The translations under genes were made by a program, and so were the position numbers. The notes under the pieces are model-generated. The model had not been told where the DNA came from and did no database searches. It saw only the letters and a program-made list of their open reading frames with translations. Source: Bacteroidales bacterium (GTDB taxonomy: Bacteria > Bacteroidota > Bacteroidia > Bacteroidales > UBA932). Taken from it: a stretch of 47,588 nt of DNA. Position 1 is the first letter of the stretch, and the number at the start of each line of letters is the position of its first letter. The DNA lies in the NCBI GenBank assembly GCA_023667095.1, contig JAMPAT010000028.1, positions 1 through 47,588 on the forward strand. The letters are read 5' to 3'. This document shows positions 35,922 through 45,824 of this stretch, in pieces.

Positions 35922-37568
35922 ATGTGTTGTTCATCAAATCTTTGTGCGGCTGCATTCTGTGCAGCCGCTGTCGTATTGGCCATCTCTTCCTGCTCCACTG
36001 TACGCACTCCGGAGATAGTGCCCCTTCCGGAAAGGACGGAATTTTCGGAGGGCAGATTCATGCTTTTGCCGGATGCCCGGGTATATGTGTATCCGGATTC
36101 GAGGGAGATGAGATATGCTGCCGATGAATTGGGCGGACTCCTTTCGCGTGTCTTCGGTGCTGAATCCTGTCCGGAATTTGTATTCTGCGGCAATGCCGGG
36201 GATGCTGTATCGGCATCCATGGTGATGACATTGTCAGAAAACCTTGGGCCGTCCTCGTATATGCTTGATATTTCCGGTGACGCAGTTTCAATTTCAGGAG
36301 GAGATGCAGCCGGTGTCTTCTATGCAGTGCAGACTTTGCGCCAGCTTATACCTGCTGGATTTTCCCTGGAGGCAGGGAAAGGCATTCCTCTTCCGGCTGT
36401 GAAGATATGTGATTCGCCTGCATTTGAATACCGTGGTGTAATGCTGGATGTTGCCAGGCACTTCTTTTCAGTCGATGAGGTCAAGACCCTGCTTGATATA
36501 ATGGCTATCCATAAGATGAATGTCTTCCATTGGCATCTGACAGATGACCAGGGTTGGAGGATTGCAATTGATTCATGGCCTGAACTGGTGAAGACCGGCT
36601 CCATCCGCAAAAGGACTATAATCGGCAAGGACCCTGGTGGCGAGTACGATGAGACAACGCAATATGATGAGACTCCGCATTCCGGATACTATACCAAGGA
36701 CGAAATCAGGGATATAGTCGCATACGCTGCCGGCAAATTCATTTCTGTCATTCCTGAAATCGAGTTTCCAGGGCATGCGGTCGCTGCAATTGCTTCATAT
36801 CCATGGCTTGGCTGCACCGGTGAACAGTTCGAGGTAAGGCAGACATGGGACATAGATGACAGGGTATTCTGCATCGGCCGGGAGTCTACCTTCCGTTTTT
36901 TCGAGGATGTGCTCCGTGAGGTTGCAGAACTGTTCCCGTCAGGATATATACATATCGGTGGAGATGAGTGCCCGTCCAAGATGTGGGAGAAATGCCCGGA
37001 ATGCCGGAGACGTATGGAGGAACTGGGACTCGAATCATTCAGGCAGCTGCAGGGATATGGCACAGGACGCCTGGAGAAGTTCCTGGGCACTTTAGGATGC
37101 AGTATCATAGGATGGGATGAGATTCTTGAGGCTGGTGTCTCCAGTTCAGCGATAGTGATGTCATGGCGCGGATGCGATACAGGGGCCGAGGCGGCAAGGA
37201 GGGGGAACCGCGTCATAATGAGCCCTACAGAGTATTCCTATTTTGACTATTACCAGTCTGTGGATACAGAGGCTGAGCCTCTTGCCTGGGGAGGATATCT
37301 TCCCTTGGAGAAGGTGTACAGCTTCAATCCGTGCTGCGGTCTGGATGAAAATGAAAAATCCCTTGTGCTTGGTGTGCAGGCAAACCTGTGGACTGAGTAT
37401 ATTCCTGATTTCCGCCAGGCTGAATATATGCTTCTTCCACGCCTTGCCGCAATGTCTGAAGTTGCCTGGCACGGTTGCTGCGAAAAGGATTGGCCGGATT
37501 TCAGAAGACGTCTCGAAACCCTTCTCGGAATCTACCGCTCCTATGGATATGCCTTCAAGGCTCCTTGA
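35922..37568 (+). CDS. GH20 beta-N-acetylhexosaminidase
   Basis: Exo-hexosaminidase (548 aa) removing terminal GlcNAc or GalNAc by substrate-assisted catalysis. Lipoprotein signal with lipobox ISSC near residue 24. A GH20b-type N-terminal alpha/beta domain follows (about 29-150), then the TIM barrel (about 155-530) with FEYRGVMLDVARHFFSVDEV, MNVFHWHLTDDQGWRIAI, EIEFPGHAVAAI and the catalytic pair Asp348-Glu349 in HIGGDECPSKMWEKCPEC. Later SWRG and VLGVQANLWTEYI segments line the substrate pocket. It starts three bases after the phosphoesterase stop, so it is translationally close-coupled. An RHS gene begins 15 bp after its stop. Confidence 0.95.
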   Translation: MCCSSNLCAAAFCAAAVVLAISSCSTVRTPEIVPLPERTEFSEGRFMLLPDARVYVYPDSREMRYAADELGGLLSRVFGAESCPEFVFCGNAGDAVSASMVMTLSENLGPSSYMLDISGDAVSISGGDAAGVFYAVQTLRQLIPAGFSLEAGKGIPLPAVKICDSPAFEYRGVMLDVARHFFSVDEVKTLLDIMAIHKMNVFHWHLTDDQGWRIAIDSWPELVKTGSIRKRTIIGKDPGGEYDETTQYDETPHSGYYTKDEIRDIVAYAAGKFISVIPEIEFPGHAVAAIASYPWLGCTGEQFEVRQTWDIDDRVFCIGRESTFRFFEDVLREVAELFPSGYIHIGGDECPSKMWEKCPECRRRMEELGLESFRQLQGYGTGRLEKFLGTLGCSIIGWDEILEAGVSSSAIVMSWRGCDTGAEAARRGNRVIMSPTEYSYFDYYQSVDTEAEPLAWGGYLPLEKVYSFNPCCGLDENEKSLVLGVQANLWTEYIPDFRQAEYMLLPRLAAMSEVAWHGCCEKDWPDFRRRLETLLGIYRSYGYAFKAP

Positions 37569-37583
37569 TAAGTTAATGAGCGT

Positions 37584-40500
37584 ATGAAAAAGAGCTTGTA
37601 CATCCTCGCCCTGGCCTTTGTGTACTTCCAGTTGTCAGCCATGGACATTATGCAGCATGATACCTTGCAGAATCTTGACATGGGTGCAGAAGAAGTTCCT
37701 TATCCTGTAATTATTCCCCCTTCTCCAAATGCCTCGGCATTGGGCATGTACGGGGAGGTCCCTGTCGGGTATTATACAGGTGTCCCATCGATTTCTGTCC
37801 CTTTATATGAGATTGTCAGCGGAAGAATCAGGGTTCCCGTTAGCCTGTCTTACCATGCAGGTGGCATAAGGGTGTCCCAGGAAGCAAGCTGGGCAGGCCT
37901 CGGATGGTCATTGAATGCAGGGGGAACTATTGCTCACAGTATCTCAGGTGCGGATGACCTGAATGATGCAGGATACAGGAATACTATGGGGTATTGTGCT
38001 TCCGGCAAGTTCCCCGGACATGACGAGGACGGGCATTTCCTTGATGACAATGGTAACGTAATCTTGGGAGAGCCACCGTATTTCTTTGACTACATGATGA
38101 ATTACAAGGATGTACAGCCAGATGTCTTCTACTATAATTTCGGAGAATACAGTGGCCAGATGGTTTTCCCTAAAAAGGTTTACTATACGCCTCCCGGTAC
38201 ATTCCCTGCGCCGTTGCTGCTTAAACAGGACAGGCTTGATGTCAACTATCATCGGTCGGGCCTGTATAATGTCGATCCGGGGGAATGGACGGTAACACTC
38301 CCGGACGGGACAAGATACCATTTCAGGACAGCTGAACTTACAAGGACATACAGCGATTTGTGGTGTCCTCCCGTAAATCCTGTGACCCAGCAGCCTGAGG
38401 CCTTTACCGCATGGTACCTTGACAGTATCACCAACCCATACGGAGACAGGGTCGAATTCATATATGAAAAACACTCCAGGATCAAAAGCCAGCCGTCCGG
38501 TACACAGAACAGGGGCCACGCCCAGGAAGTGGCTGACCATGTCCAGGCCTGGAACTATAATTCAATAAGCTATACACAGACAACAGTTGATGAAATCATT
38601 CTGAAGGAAATCCGTTTTGCTGGAGGGACTGTCTCGTTCGCCACAAAGGACCGGGACGATCTTCTCCATGACGGAGACAAGGTTCCGCAGGCCTTGGACT
38701 ATATGGAAGTGAGAGATGACAATGGTGTACTGTTGAAGAAAATAGACTTCAATACCGGATATTATAATTCTTCCTCCAATAATGCCCTGTCAAGGCGTCT
38801 CAGGCTCGAAAGCATAAAGGAAAATGATGGCAAGGAATGGATATTTACCTATGCTCCAGGGAATCTGCCTCCCAAGAATTCAGTGGAAGTTGACTATTGG
38901 GGGTATTATAACGGGAACTGGCACAATCTGGAAAATCTGCCTGGAAATGATGCTGTACCGACTCCGAATATGATCAATCCGTATATGGATAGGGGAATAT
39001 GGCAGTTTTATCTTGCAGCAGACAGGAATGCTTCATACGATTATGCCAGGACAGGGATTCTGACCAGGATCCAATATCCTACAGGCGGTTACACTGATTT
39101 TGAATATGAACTAAATGAATTTGAAAACCATGACAATGCATATTATGGAGGTGACTTCAAGTATGCATACGACTACTATGACAGTTATGTGTCCGAGTCA
39201 TCATTGCTTGAACAGGAATTCACGGTAAAGGAAAAGCTTCCGTCTTCTTCCTATGCAATTGTATATTATAATGGATTCAAATGTACCGGCAGCAGCTCAC
39301 ATCCGGTCATCGATTACACTTATGAGGACTTTACAAAGGACGATGTCATATTCAGGCTGGAGAAGAAGGATTCATCAGGTGGCTGGTATACTGTAAACTA
39401 CAAGACTTTTGAAAATATACTCTGTAGCGAGATCAATAGCAGGGGAGAAGCCAGGATTGCCATTGGAAATGCTTTTGAACCAGGAGACTATAGGCTTGTC
39501 ATGCCTACTTACATGAACACAAAGGCAGGGATAAATCTTGTAATTCCGCATGTAAAGGGATTTGATGAGTATAAAGGGGGAGGATTACGTGCCAGATCCG
39601 TAAAAGACTATGATGGAACAAGGTCCCGGGAAACTCAATACCGCTATGCCCATGGACTTGCGCATGATTTTCCGAGGACCATATATCTGCCAAAGAATCT
39701 TCAGATAGAGTCCTATGGGCAATATACATCGAATGTCTTTTCCCTTGGAGCCAACATGTCAGGCATTTCTGTCGCCTATGACATGGTAGAAGAGGTACAT
39801 GTAGACAATGACAGCACGGTATGCTTTTCAAGATATACGTTCCATAACCGTTCAGAAAATTTCCCGTCTCTGGCATCAGCACCTGGCACTCCTTCGAAAT
39901 GCTTTATTGAGAATGGCCTGCCTAAGGCTGTCGAAATATATGACGGCAATGGCAGGCTTCAGCAGAGTACTGTATATAATTATGTACAGGACAAAAGCCT
40001 GAGGGAGGCTGTAGACGGTCTGCATATTGTTTCATTGCATTCTCCTTTTAACCAGATGACATGCCTTTATAATTTCTATGAGTATCCGTCAGAATGGTGG
40101 TACCTTGACTCTGAAACAACTACGGACTACTTTGAGAATGGTGCAAATGTCCAGAGCACAGCGTATGTATACGATAAGGAGCACCGTGTGGTCATTGAGG
40201 AAGTCACTGAATACAATGACGGTACTGTCGAAAAAGATGACATTTCATACCTGTACCGTGAAATCCCTGACAGCCTTTCATATACAGTTGAACTTCCGGA
40301 AAGACGTTCTCGGTATGTGGATTCCATATTCGCATGGAGCGAATTGATGGACTATGGCTCAGGGATAGACCTTGAGACATACTCGACAAGAGGCCCGGGA
40401 CAGACCGGGTATGAAGAGAGATTTTCTGTTGAAGCATACGATAGCTACCATAATCCGGTATATCTTGTCAAGAACAATACAGAGCATATTGTATATATCT

Positions 40501-43500
40501 GGGGATACAATGGGATCTATCCTGTTGCCGGGATTACAGGAGCTACATTGGATGATGTCCTGTCTGCCCTTGGACATCCTGGAGACACGGACTATATGTC
40601 TGTGCTTGCATCGGCCATGGAGCCGGATGCTGTATTGCTTAAATCCCTGCAGCAGAAATTGCCGGATGCACATGTCAACCTGTTTTCATATAAGCTTCTG
40701 ACCGGTATTGATGCAGCTACTGATGCCGCCGGAAAGACCAGCAGGTATGAGTATGATTCAACCGGACGGCTGATATGCATAGAAGACAACCAGGGAAATC
40801 CGGTGCAGTCTTTCGGATACAGCTACTTTTTCCAGGGGGATGGCAGGAACTATATCCGTACCAGGACATATACGGAAGGCAGAGGACAGGAATACTTTGA
40901 TGACATTGTCTATTATGACGGTCTCGGAAAAGGCTTGCAGCAGAATATGGTATATGCAAGCCCTTCTGGAAAGGACCTTGTTTCAATGACTGGCTATGAT
41001 GTCCTTGGACGTAAATGGAGAGAGTGGCTCCCAGTACCGCTTGCCGTATCAGGACAGTATATTGATGCAGATGATTTTGAATGTCAGTCAAAGGGTATTT
41101 CCGGGTACGGTGACAATTACCCTTACACAGAGCATATATATGGGAACTCTATGCTTGACAGGCTAAAGCAGGAAAGGGGAGCAGGTGAGGCGTTCCAGGT
41201 GCCTGAAGCTTTTTTATCCATAAGCTATCTGATGAACGGGAGTTCCGTTGCCTTGTCATGCCTTGATTTCAGCCTTATGGATAATGGCAGCGGGATTATA
41301 TGCAGTGGAGAAGCTCCTGTTTCGACATACCGTGTGACATGTTCAGAAGGTCCGGACTCTTCCGTCATATATGAATTCAAGGACCGGCATGACAGGACAA
41401 TATTGGCAAGGCAGAAGGTAGGTGGACTTTATGCTGATACATACTATATCTATGACAGCAACAGCAATTTAAGATATGTGCTTCCTCCCGGACTTTCACG
41501 GAATATTCCCGGCGCATGCCGTCTGGAACAGACAGATGCACTTATGGACAGGTATGCCTATATGTATGGATATGATGACCGCAACAGGTGCATCAGGAAG
41601 AAGACGCCAGGCGCAGGGTGGGTGTACTATGGCTATGATGTTGCAGACAGGCTGATCCTTTCACAGGATGCAAGTTTGCGTGATGACGGGAAATGGATGA
41701 TAAGCCTTCCGGATGTCTTTGGAAGGCCGGTCCTGCAAGGTATTGTGGAAGGCAATGATATACATCGTGCCATGTTCGTGGACAAGTCTGCCTTTGTGGA
41801 ATTTGATGGACAGGCAACTGACAGCTATTGCCTTGGAACGTCATGTGGCCTTGACCTGGGCAGGATTTCCGTGTTGCAGGTGAATTACTATGATGATTAC
41901 CGCTTCATGTCTGCACTTCCTGATTTGTTTGTTGGGCTTGGATACAGGCAGGAAGCAGGTTACGCTGTACCTTATAATACCGGTGATGATATGCTCAAGT
42001 CGAAGGGACTTCCTACAGGTAGCCTTATGAAGGAGATTTCAGACGGTCAGGATGCGATGTATGCTTCTGTCGTGTTCTATGACAGGTTTGACCGTCCGGT
42101 ACAGACACATAGGACAAATCATGCCGGGGGAGTGTCTTCTTTATTTACTGCATACGACTTTGTTGGGAACATTGTTTCTTCAAAGGAAATTAATGGAGTC
42201 CACGGGATGGAGCACAGCCTTGTGTCTGAAATGTCATACGACAACAGGGGACGCTTGATGGAAGAGTCTTCAGCATTGGACCTCTCTTCTGTGTCAAGGA
42301 TGTCCTATGGATATGATGAATTTGGAAGGATGGATGCCATGGACTATGGCGACGGGACGGTAGATACGGACATTGGATACAATATCCGCGGATGGGTGAC
42401 TGCTATGGACAGCGATGTCTTTTCCATGGAGTTGAGATATGACTCCCCACTTTATTCGTATCCGGAATATTCGGGCAATATAGCAGAAGCCGAGTGGAAG
42501 TCAGGTACTGATACTGCCAGCACGTATGCTTATGACTATGATGAACTCTTCCGTGTCCTTGGAGCCAGGAGATATTTCAATGGTTCGGAAACAGACAGTT
42601 TTACTGAAAAGGAAATTTCGTATGACCTCGACGGGAATATCTTGTCCTTGCAACGTACAGGCAATGGCGGAATGACCAATGATCTGAAATATACATATTC
42701 TGGCGGCATGCTGTCTTCGGTTGAGGACAATGGACATGTCGGCCAGTACCGCTATGACCTTAACGGCAATATGGCTTTTGACGGACTCCGTGGACTTGAA
42801 CTTGTCTACAATGTCCTTGACTTGACAGAGTCTGTCTCTGATACCTCAGGGGTCCTTGTGAAATATTCCTGGCTTCCGGACGGCACAAAGCTTTCGGCGC
42901 TGGACAGTGCAGGGAACGGTCTTTTGTATGTCGGCTCAATGGTTTTTGCGAAGCAGGACGGCAGCGTTTCCTTGGAGGGAGCCGCGTTTTCAGGCGGACG
43001 TTTTATGGCGGCAGACAGCTTTGGAGGGAATGGCATTTCTGCAGATTCCTTTGTCCCGTATTACCATGTAGTGGACCATCTCGGCAGTGTCCGTGCAATT
43101 GTGGACGGCAACGGCGGCACGGTTGTCGAGCGGGATGACTACTATCCTTTCGGAATGAGGTGGTCCTCATCATGGCCTGCTGTCTCCGCAAACCGTTACC
43201 GTTTCAACGGCAAGGAGTCCCAGTTCCTTTTCGGCACTCCTTACCTTGACTACGGTGCCCGTCAATACGACCCTTCCATAGCCCGCTGGAATGCCCCTGA
43301 CCCACTTGCAGAAAAGTACTATTCCGTCAGCCCGTATGCCTTCTGCTGCGGAAATCCTGTTAACTTTGTGGATCCGGACGGGGAGAAAGTAATAATATCA
43401 GGTGAATTGGCTAATTCCGCTCTCTCTCAACTTCAGGCTAAAGTCGGGAAGCGCATATCGTTATCAATTGACAGCCAAGGAAATTTATCCTATACCAATA

Positions 43501-44003
43501 CAAGGCGAAGTGTGCCTCAAAGAGCTAAAAAACTTACAGATATAATTGATGACAACAAAGTAACAGTAAATTTGAAAACGACAAGCGGAATGGAGACTTC
43601 GACTGGCAAATTGATGGTAGGAGGTGCATTTATGGGAAATACAGTATTACAGGATAAAGATGGCACTACAAGTGTAGTCGCTAACCAGGAAATTAATCCA
43701 GTCGTCTTAGGTACTGCCGATAACCATACTGGGACACCAGGCACTCTTGTTATGCATGAACTGACAGAGGCTTATCAGGGTGCAATTATTTCCATGAATA
43801 CAGGAGTTTCCAGCCCTGATGCATCACAAAAGGGAAGTGTATATCAACAAGCTCATGATAATGCAACAGTACAGACACCGATATTTCAAAGGATGATTGA
43901 CGCGACAGGCAATGAGACTAAAGAAATTAAAAAAGCTGTAAAAATAGAATGGTTTGTTGTTAACCGTTTGGGCATCGAAAAAACAATCCAAATATTGAAA
44001 TGA
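37584..44003 (+). CDS. RHS-repeat protein with polymorphic C-terminal toxin-like tail
   Basis: Very large secreted protein, 2139 aa, with a signal-like N-terminus (LYILALAFVYFQLSAM). The opening GEVPVGYYTGVPSISVPLYE, ASWAGLGWSLNAGG and QPDVFYYNFGEYSGQMVF are typical of Bacteroidetes RHS proteins. A DUF6443-like segment (YYDGLGKGLQQ, YDVLGRKWREWLP) leads into YD repeats and the RHS core (about 1800-1933: HLGSVRAIVD, YYPFGMRW, RFNGKESQFLFG, LDYGARQYDPSIARW, DPDG at 1930). After DPDG the sequence changes abruptly to a unique tail (about 1934-2139) that is AT-richer and carries LVMHELTEAYQGA with His2058-Glu2059. By analogy with polymorphic toxins the core forms a shell around a C-terminal effector. 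The putative immunity gene overlaps its stop by 4 nt. Confidence 0.92.
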   Translation: MKKSLYILALAFVYFQLSAMDIMQHDTLQNLDMGAEEVPYPVIIPPSPNASALGMYGEVPVGYYTGVPSISVPLYEIVSGRIRVPVSLSYHAGGIRVSQEASWAGLGWSLNAGGTIAHSISGADDLNDAGYRNTMGYCASGKFPGHDEDGHFLDDNGNVILGEPPYFFDYMMNYKDVQPDVFYYNFGEYSGQMVFPKKVYYTPPGTFPAPLLLKQDRLDVNYHRSGLYNVDPGEWTVTLPDGTRYHFRTAELTRTYSDLWCPPVNPVTQQPEAFTAWYLDSITNPYGDRVEFIYEKHSRIKSQPSGTQNRGHAQEVADHVQAWNYNSISYTQTTVDEIILKEIRFAGGTVSFATKDRDDLLHDGDKVPQALDYMEVRDDNGVLLKKIDFNTGYYNSSSNNALSRRLRLESIKENDGKEWIFTYAPGNLPPKNSVEVDYWGYYNGNWHNLENLPGNDAVPTPNMINPYMDRGIWQFYLAADRNASYDYARTGILTRIQYPTGGYTDFEYELNEFENHDNAYYGGDFKYAYDYYDSYVSESSLLEQEFTVKEKLPSSSYAIVYYNGFKCTGSSSHPVIDYTYEDFTKDDVIFRLEKKDSSGGWYTVNYKTFENILCSEINSRGEARIAIGNAFEPGDYRLVMPTYMNTKAGINLVIPHVKGFDEYKGGGLRARSVKDYDGTRSRETQYRYAHGLAHDFPRTIYLPKNLQIESYGQYTSNVFSLGANMSGISVAYDMVEEVHVDNDSTVCFSRYTFHNRSENFPSLASAPGTPSKCFIENGLPKAVEIYDGNGRLQQSTVYNYVQDKSLREAVDGLHIVSLHSPFNQMTCLYNFYEYPSEWWYLDSETTTDYFENGANVQSTAYVYDKEHRVVIEEVTEYNDGTVEKDDISYLYREIPDSLSYTVELPERRSRYVDSIFAWSELMDYGSGIDLETYSTRGPGQTGYEERFSVEAYDSYHNPVYLVKNNTEHIVYIWGYNGIYPVAGITGATLDDVLSALGHPGDTDYMSVLASAMEPDAVLLKSLQQKLPDAHVNLFSYKLLTGIDAATDAAGKTSRYEYDSTGRLICIEDNQGNPVQSFGYSYFFQGDGRNYIRTRTYTEGRGQEYFDDIVYYDGLGKGLQQNMVYASPSGKDLVSMTGYDVLGRKWREWLPVPLAVSGQYIDADDFECQSKGISGYGDNYPYTEHIYGNSMLDRLKQERGAGEAFQVPEAFLSISYLMNGSSVALSCLDFSLMDNGSGIICSGEAPVSTYRVTCSEGPDSSVIYEFKDRHDRTILARQKVGGLYADTYYIYDSNSNLRYVLPPGLSRNIPGACRLEQTDALMDRYAYMYGYDDRNRCIRKKTPGAGWVYYGYDVADRLILSQDASLRDDGKWMISLPDVFGRPVLQGIVEGNDIHRAMFVDKSAFVEFDGQATDSYCLGTSCGLDLGRISVLQVNYYDDYRFMSALPDLFVGLGYRQEAGYAVPYNTGDDMLKSKGLPTGSLMKEISDGQDAMYASVVFYDRFDRPVQTHRTNHAGGVSSLFTAYDFVGNIVSSKEINGVHGMEHSLVSEMSYDNRGRLMEESSALDLSSVSRMSYGYDEFGRMDAMDYGDGTVDTDIGYNIRGWVTAMDSDVFSMELRYDSPLYSYPEYSGNIAEAEWKSGTDTASTYAYDYDELFRVLGARRYFNGSETDSFTEKEISYDLDGNILSLQRTGNGGMTNDLKYTYSGGMLSSVEDNGHVGQYRYDLNGNMAFDGLRGLELVYNVLDLTESVSDTSGVLVKYSWLPDGTKLSALDSAGNGLLYVGSMVFAKQDGSVSLEGAAFSGGRFMAADSFGGNGISADSFVPYYHVVDHLGSVRAIVDGNGGTVVERDDYYPFGMRWSSSWPAVSANRYRFNGKESQFLFGTPYLDYGARQYDPSIARWNAPDPLAEKYYSVSPYAFCCGNPVNFVDPDGEKVIISGELANSALSQLQAKVGKRISLSIDSQGNLSYTNTRRSVPQRAKKLTDIIDDNKVTVNLKTTSGMETSTGKLMVGGAFMGNTVLQDKDGTTSVVANQEINPVVLGTADNHTGTPGTLVMHELTEAYQGAIISMNTGVSSPDASQKGSVYQQAHDNATVQTPIFQRMIDATGNETKEIKKAVKIEWFVVNRLGIEKTIQILK
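43308..43384 (+). repeat. RHS-core repeat, copy 1
   Basis: A 77-bp segment encoding the end of the RHS core (AEKYYSVSPYAFCCGNPVNF and VDPDG). It recurs almost unchanged at 44476 and with more differences at 45846. It marks the junction where C-terminal tails are exchanged. Confidence 0.9.
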
Positions 44004-44446
44004 TGAAAAAAAGAATACTTCATTTGGTTTTCATTTGGTGCTTGTCAGTTCTCGTGGTTGATGCACAAGAGAACGTATGTACAAGTGGGTACCCGCATCT
44101 TATAGATACTTTTGAAATAAAAAAAATTCAGAAGAAGCCCCGATATTACATCATATATGCGGTTTCAAAAGGCAATGCCTATAAAATAATATCAGATCGT
44201 AGTGAAGAGAAGCATATGCATGTAAAAAGAGATCAAAATATAGTAAAAGGTAATGTTTATCAGTTGGAAATAGTTTCATGTTTTCCTGCGGTAATAGGAG
44301 GTGTTGAGATGCCTCCTCCTGGCTCTACGGGAATGACTGGTGTATATTTATATGGTGATTTTATTGTTATAGAACCTGATAAAGGAATTTGGGACTTATA
44401 TATGCCAATTAATTTGATTGGTAAGACCTTGCTGCCATTAGAATGA
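44000..44446 (+). CDS. Putative immunity protein 1, exported
   Basis: I do not recognise the family. The 148-residue protein has a clear signal peptide (about 1-22, KKRILHLVFIWCLSVLVVDA with AQ after it), so it should act in the periplasm or beyond. The mature part is beta-rich with two lone Cys (early CTSGYP and later VSCFPA). Its ATG overlaps the RHS stop (ATGA), and a second Met follows at once. The position immediately after an RHS tail is the usual place of a cognate immunity gene. Base composition is AT-rich like the RHS tail and unlike the RHS core, in keeping with transfer as a unit. The assignment rests on context only. Confidence 0.65.
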   Translation: MMKKRILHLVFIWCLSVLVVDAQENVCTSGYPHLIDTFEIKKIQKKPRYYIIYAVSKGNAYKIISDRSEEKHMHVKRDQNIVKGNVYQLEIVSCFPAVIGGVEMPPPGSTGMTGVYLYGDFIVIEPDKGIWDLYMPINLIGKTLLPLE

Positions 44447-45225
44447 GTCTAAGGTGGACAACAATGGACCCGATGGCAGAAAAGTACTATTCCGTCAGCC
44501 CGTATGCATTCTGCTGCGGAAATCCTGTTAACTTTGTGGATCCGGACGGGGAAGCGATTGTTGGTGTGACGCGAAACGATGCATCAAAAATTGTTGAAGA
44601 TATTAAACAAATCTTTAAAGGAGAAGAATTTAATGAATTTAGAAAATTAATAGTACAATCCGGGAAAAATGCTAATGGAAAAAGAGTGGCATCTATAAGT
44701 AGTGAAGAGATGTCCTCTGCTTTTAATGGTGTAAATTTAAGTGATGATCAACAGGCATTGGTCAACATAATTGTAAATACAATCAATTCGGATGATGAAC
44801 ACTTTGTTGAATATGTTACAGACAAAGGAGTTATATCAAGCAAAGGACAAAGTGCCTTCACTGAAGAATTTGAGAAAGCTGGACTTCCAATGTCTACTAT
44901 TATTGAAGCTAATGGAGGACTTCCTGTTTCCATAATATCTAATTTTGGCGGATCAGGATTGACTGTGCAGACACCTAATGGATCACATTCAGTAATTGTC
45001 GGTAATGATCATATAAATGGTAGAGAAGTAACAGCAGGGCATGAAGTGTTCGGTCACGGACGTTCACTGGCAGTCGGACGAGGACATTCAAATCAGCATA
45101 TAGATGCAATACAAACAGAGAATTTAATATTGAGAGTTATGGGAATCCCTTTTGTTAATAATGGCAGCAATCATGGACCGAGGACATTTATCCCAAACCC
45201 AAATGCTTTACCTAAATTTAGATAA
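44443..45225 (+). CDS. Displaced RHS C-terminal tail 2 (orphan, metallopeptidase-like)
   Basis: Orphan of 260 aa that begins with a short RHS-core remnant (LRWTTMDPMAEKYYSVSPYA to DPDG, residues 3-36) and then a unique tail. The tail contains AGHEVFGHGRSLAVGRGH with His200-Glu201 and His205, followed by QHIDAIQTENLILRVMGIPF. The order of His-Glu, a later acidic/Asn-Arg block and Gly recalls zinc peptidase effectors such as the M91 group, although the spacing is HExxxH rather than HExxH. It lacks a signal and the RHS shell, so it is probably a silent donor module, or expressed only after recombination into the full RHS gene. It overlaps immunity gene 1 by 4 nt. Confidence 0.75.
   Translation: MSLRWTTMDPMAEKYYSVSPYAFCCGNPVNFVDPDGEAIVGVTRNDASKIVEDIKQIFKGEEFNEFRKLIVQSGKNANGKRVASISSEEMSSAFNGVNLSDDQQALVNIIVNTINSDDEHFVEYVTDKGVISSKGQSAFTEEFEKAGLPMSTIIEANGGLPVSIISNFGGSGLTVQTPNGSHSVIVGNDHINGREVTAGHEVFGHGRSLAVGRGHSNQHIDAIQTENLILRVMGIPFVNNGSNHGPRTFIPNPNALPKFR
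44476..44552 (+). repeat. RHS-core repeat, copy 2
   Basis: Matches copy 1 over 77 bp with one difference that I can see (GCC to GCA in an Ala codon, silent). Near identity suggests recent duplication or gene conversion. Confidence 0.9.
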
Positions 45226-45233
45226 AATATGTC

Positions 45234-45800
45234 ATGAAATATTTTTTTGCTTTTATGCTCGTAATGATTCCATCCATAATGAATGGACAGAGTAATGATT
45301 CCGTCTCAAATATCCATGATGAATATGATGCAGGCAGGCGAATTGTAAAAGAAATAATTAGTAAGAACAATCTGGAGTCCTCCTTAGAAGGATGTGCCTA
45401 TGGATGTTACTTCATAGGCCCATCTCTTTTTCTCGTAATAAAGGAAGGCGAATCCTTTTTTGAGACATACCAGGGCAAACGTGATGAAGGAATTTTAAAT
45501 GTGTATAGATTGAGCTTAAACGACAAGTGCCTTGGTTCCCTGTTTGCATGGGCCAGGAAGGACAGCGTCATCTATGACATTCAATCCAATGATTACAGTC
45601 CTCTATATTATTATTTTATACTCTATGACAAATGCCATGACCCAAAAATAGAATTCAATATATCAACCATGTCTGCATCTAAAAATGCCAAAAAGTCTGA
45701 AAGACACGGTAAATCATTACCGTTTACAAAAGAGCAGCAGGAACTTATAATGGAACTGATACTGGGGACACAAGACAATTATAGTAGTTACAGAAAATGA
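45234..45800 (+). CDS. Putative immunity protein 2, exported
   Basis: No family recognised. It has 188 residues with an N-terminal signal (KYFFAFMLVMIPSIMNGQ, about 1-19). The mature part begins with a charged helix (IHDEYDAGRRIVKEIISKNN) and continues with mixed alpha/beta sequence (GCYFIGPSLFLVIKEGES, LGSLFAWARKDSVIYD), ending in a basic, Gln/Glu-rich helix. It starts 8 bp after RHS tail 2 and is therefore the likely partner of that tail. Like the other immunity candidates here it is predicted to leave the cytoplasm. Confidence 0.65.
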   Translation: MKYFFAFMLVMIPSIMNGQSNDSVSNIHDEYDAGRRIVKEIISKNNLESSLEGCAYGCYFIGPSLFLVIKEGESFFETYQGKRDEGILNVYRLSLNDKCLGSLFAWARKDSVIYDIQSNDYSPLYYYFILYDKCHDPKIEFNISTMSASKNAKKSERHGKSLPFTKEQQELIMELILGTQDNYSSYRK

Positions 45801-45824
45801 AAAATACCATTCATTCCGTCTCTC

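Noticed and set aside
45234..45800. Putative immunity proteins 2 and 3 as homologues of each other
   Set aside because: Read side by side they share no convincing motif or Cys pattern; only their position and export signals are alike.
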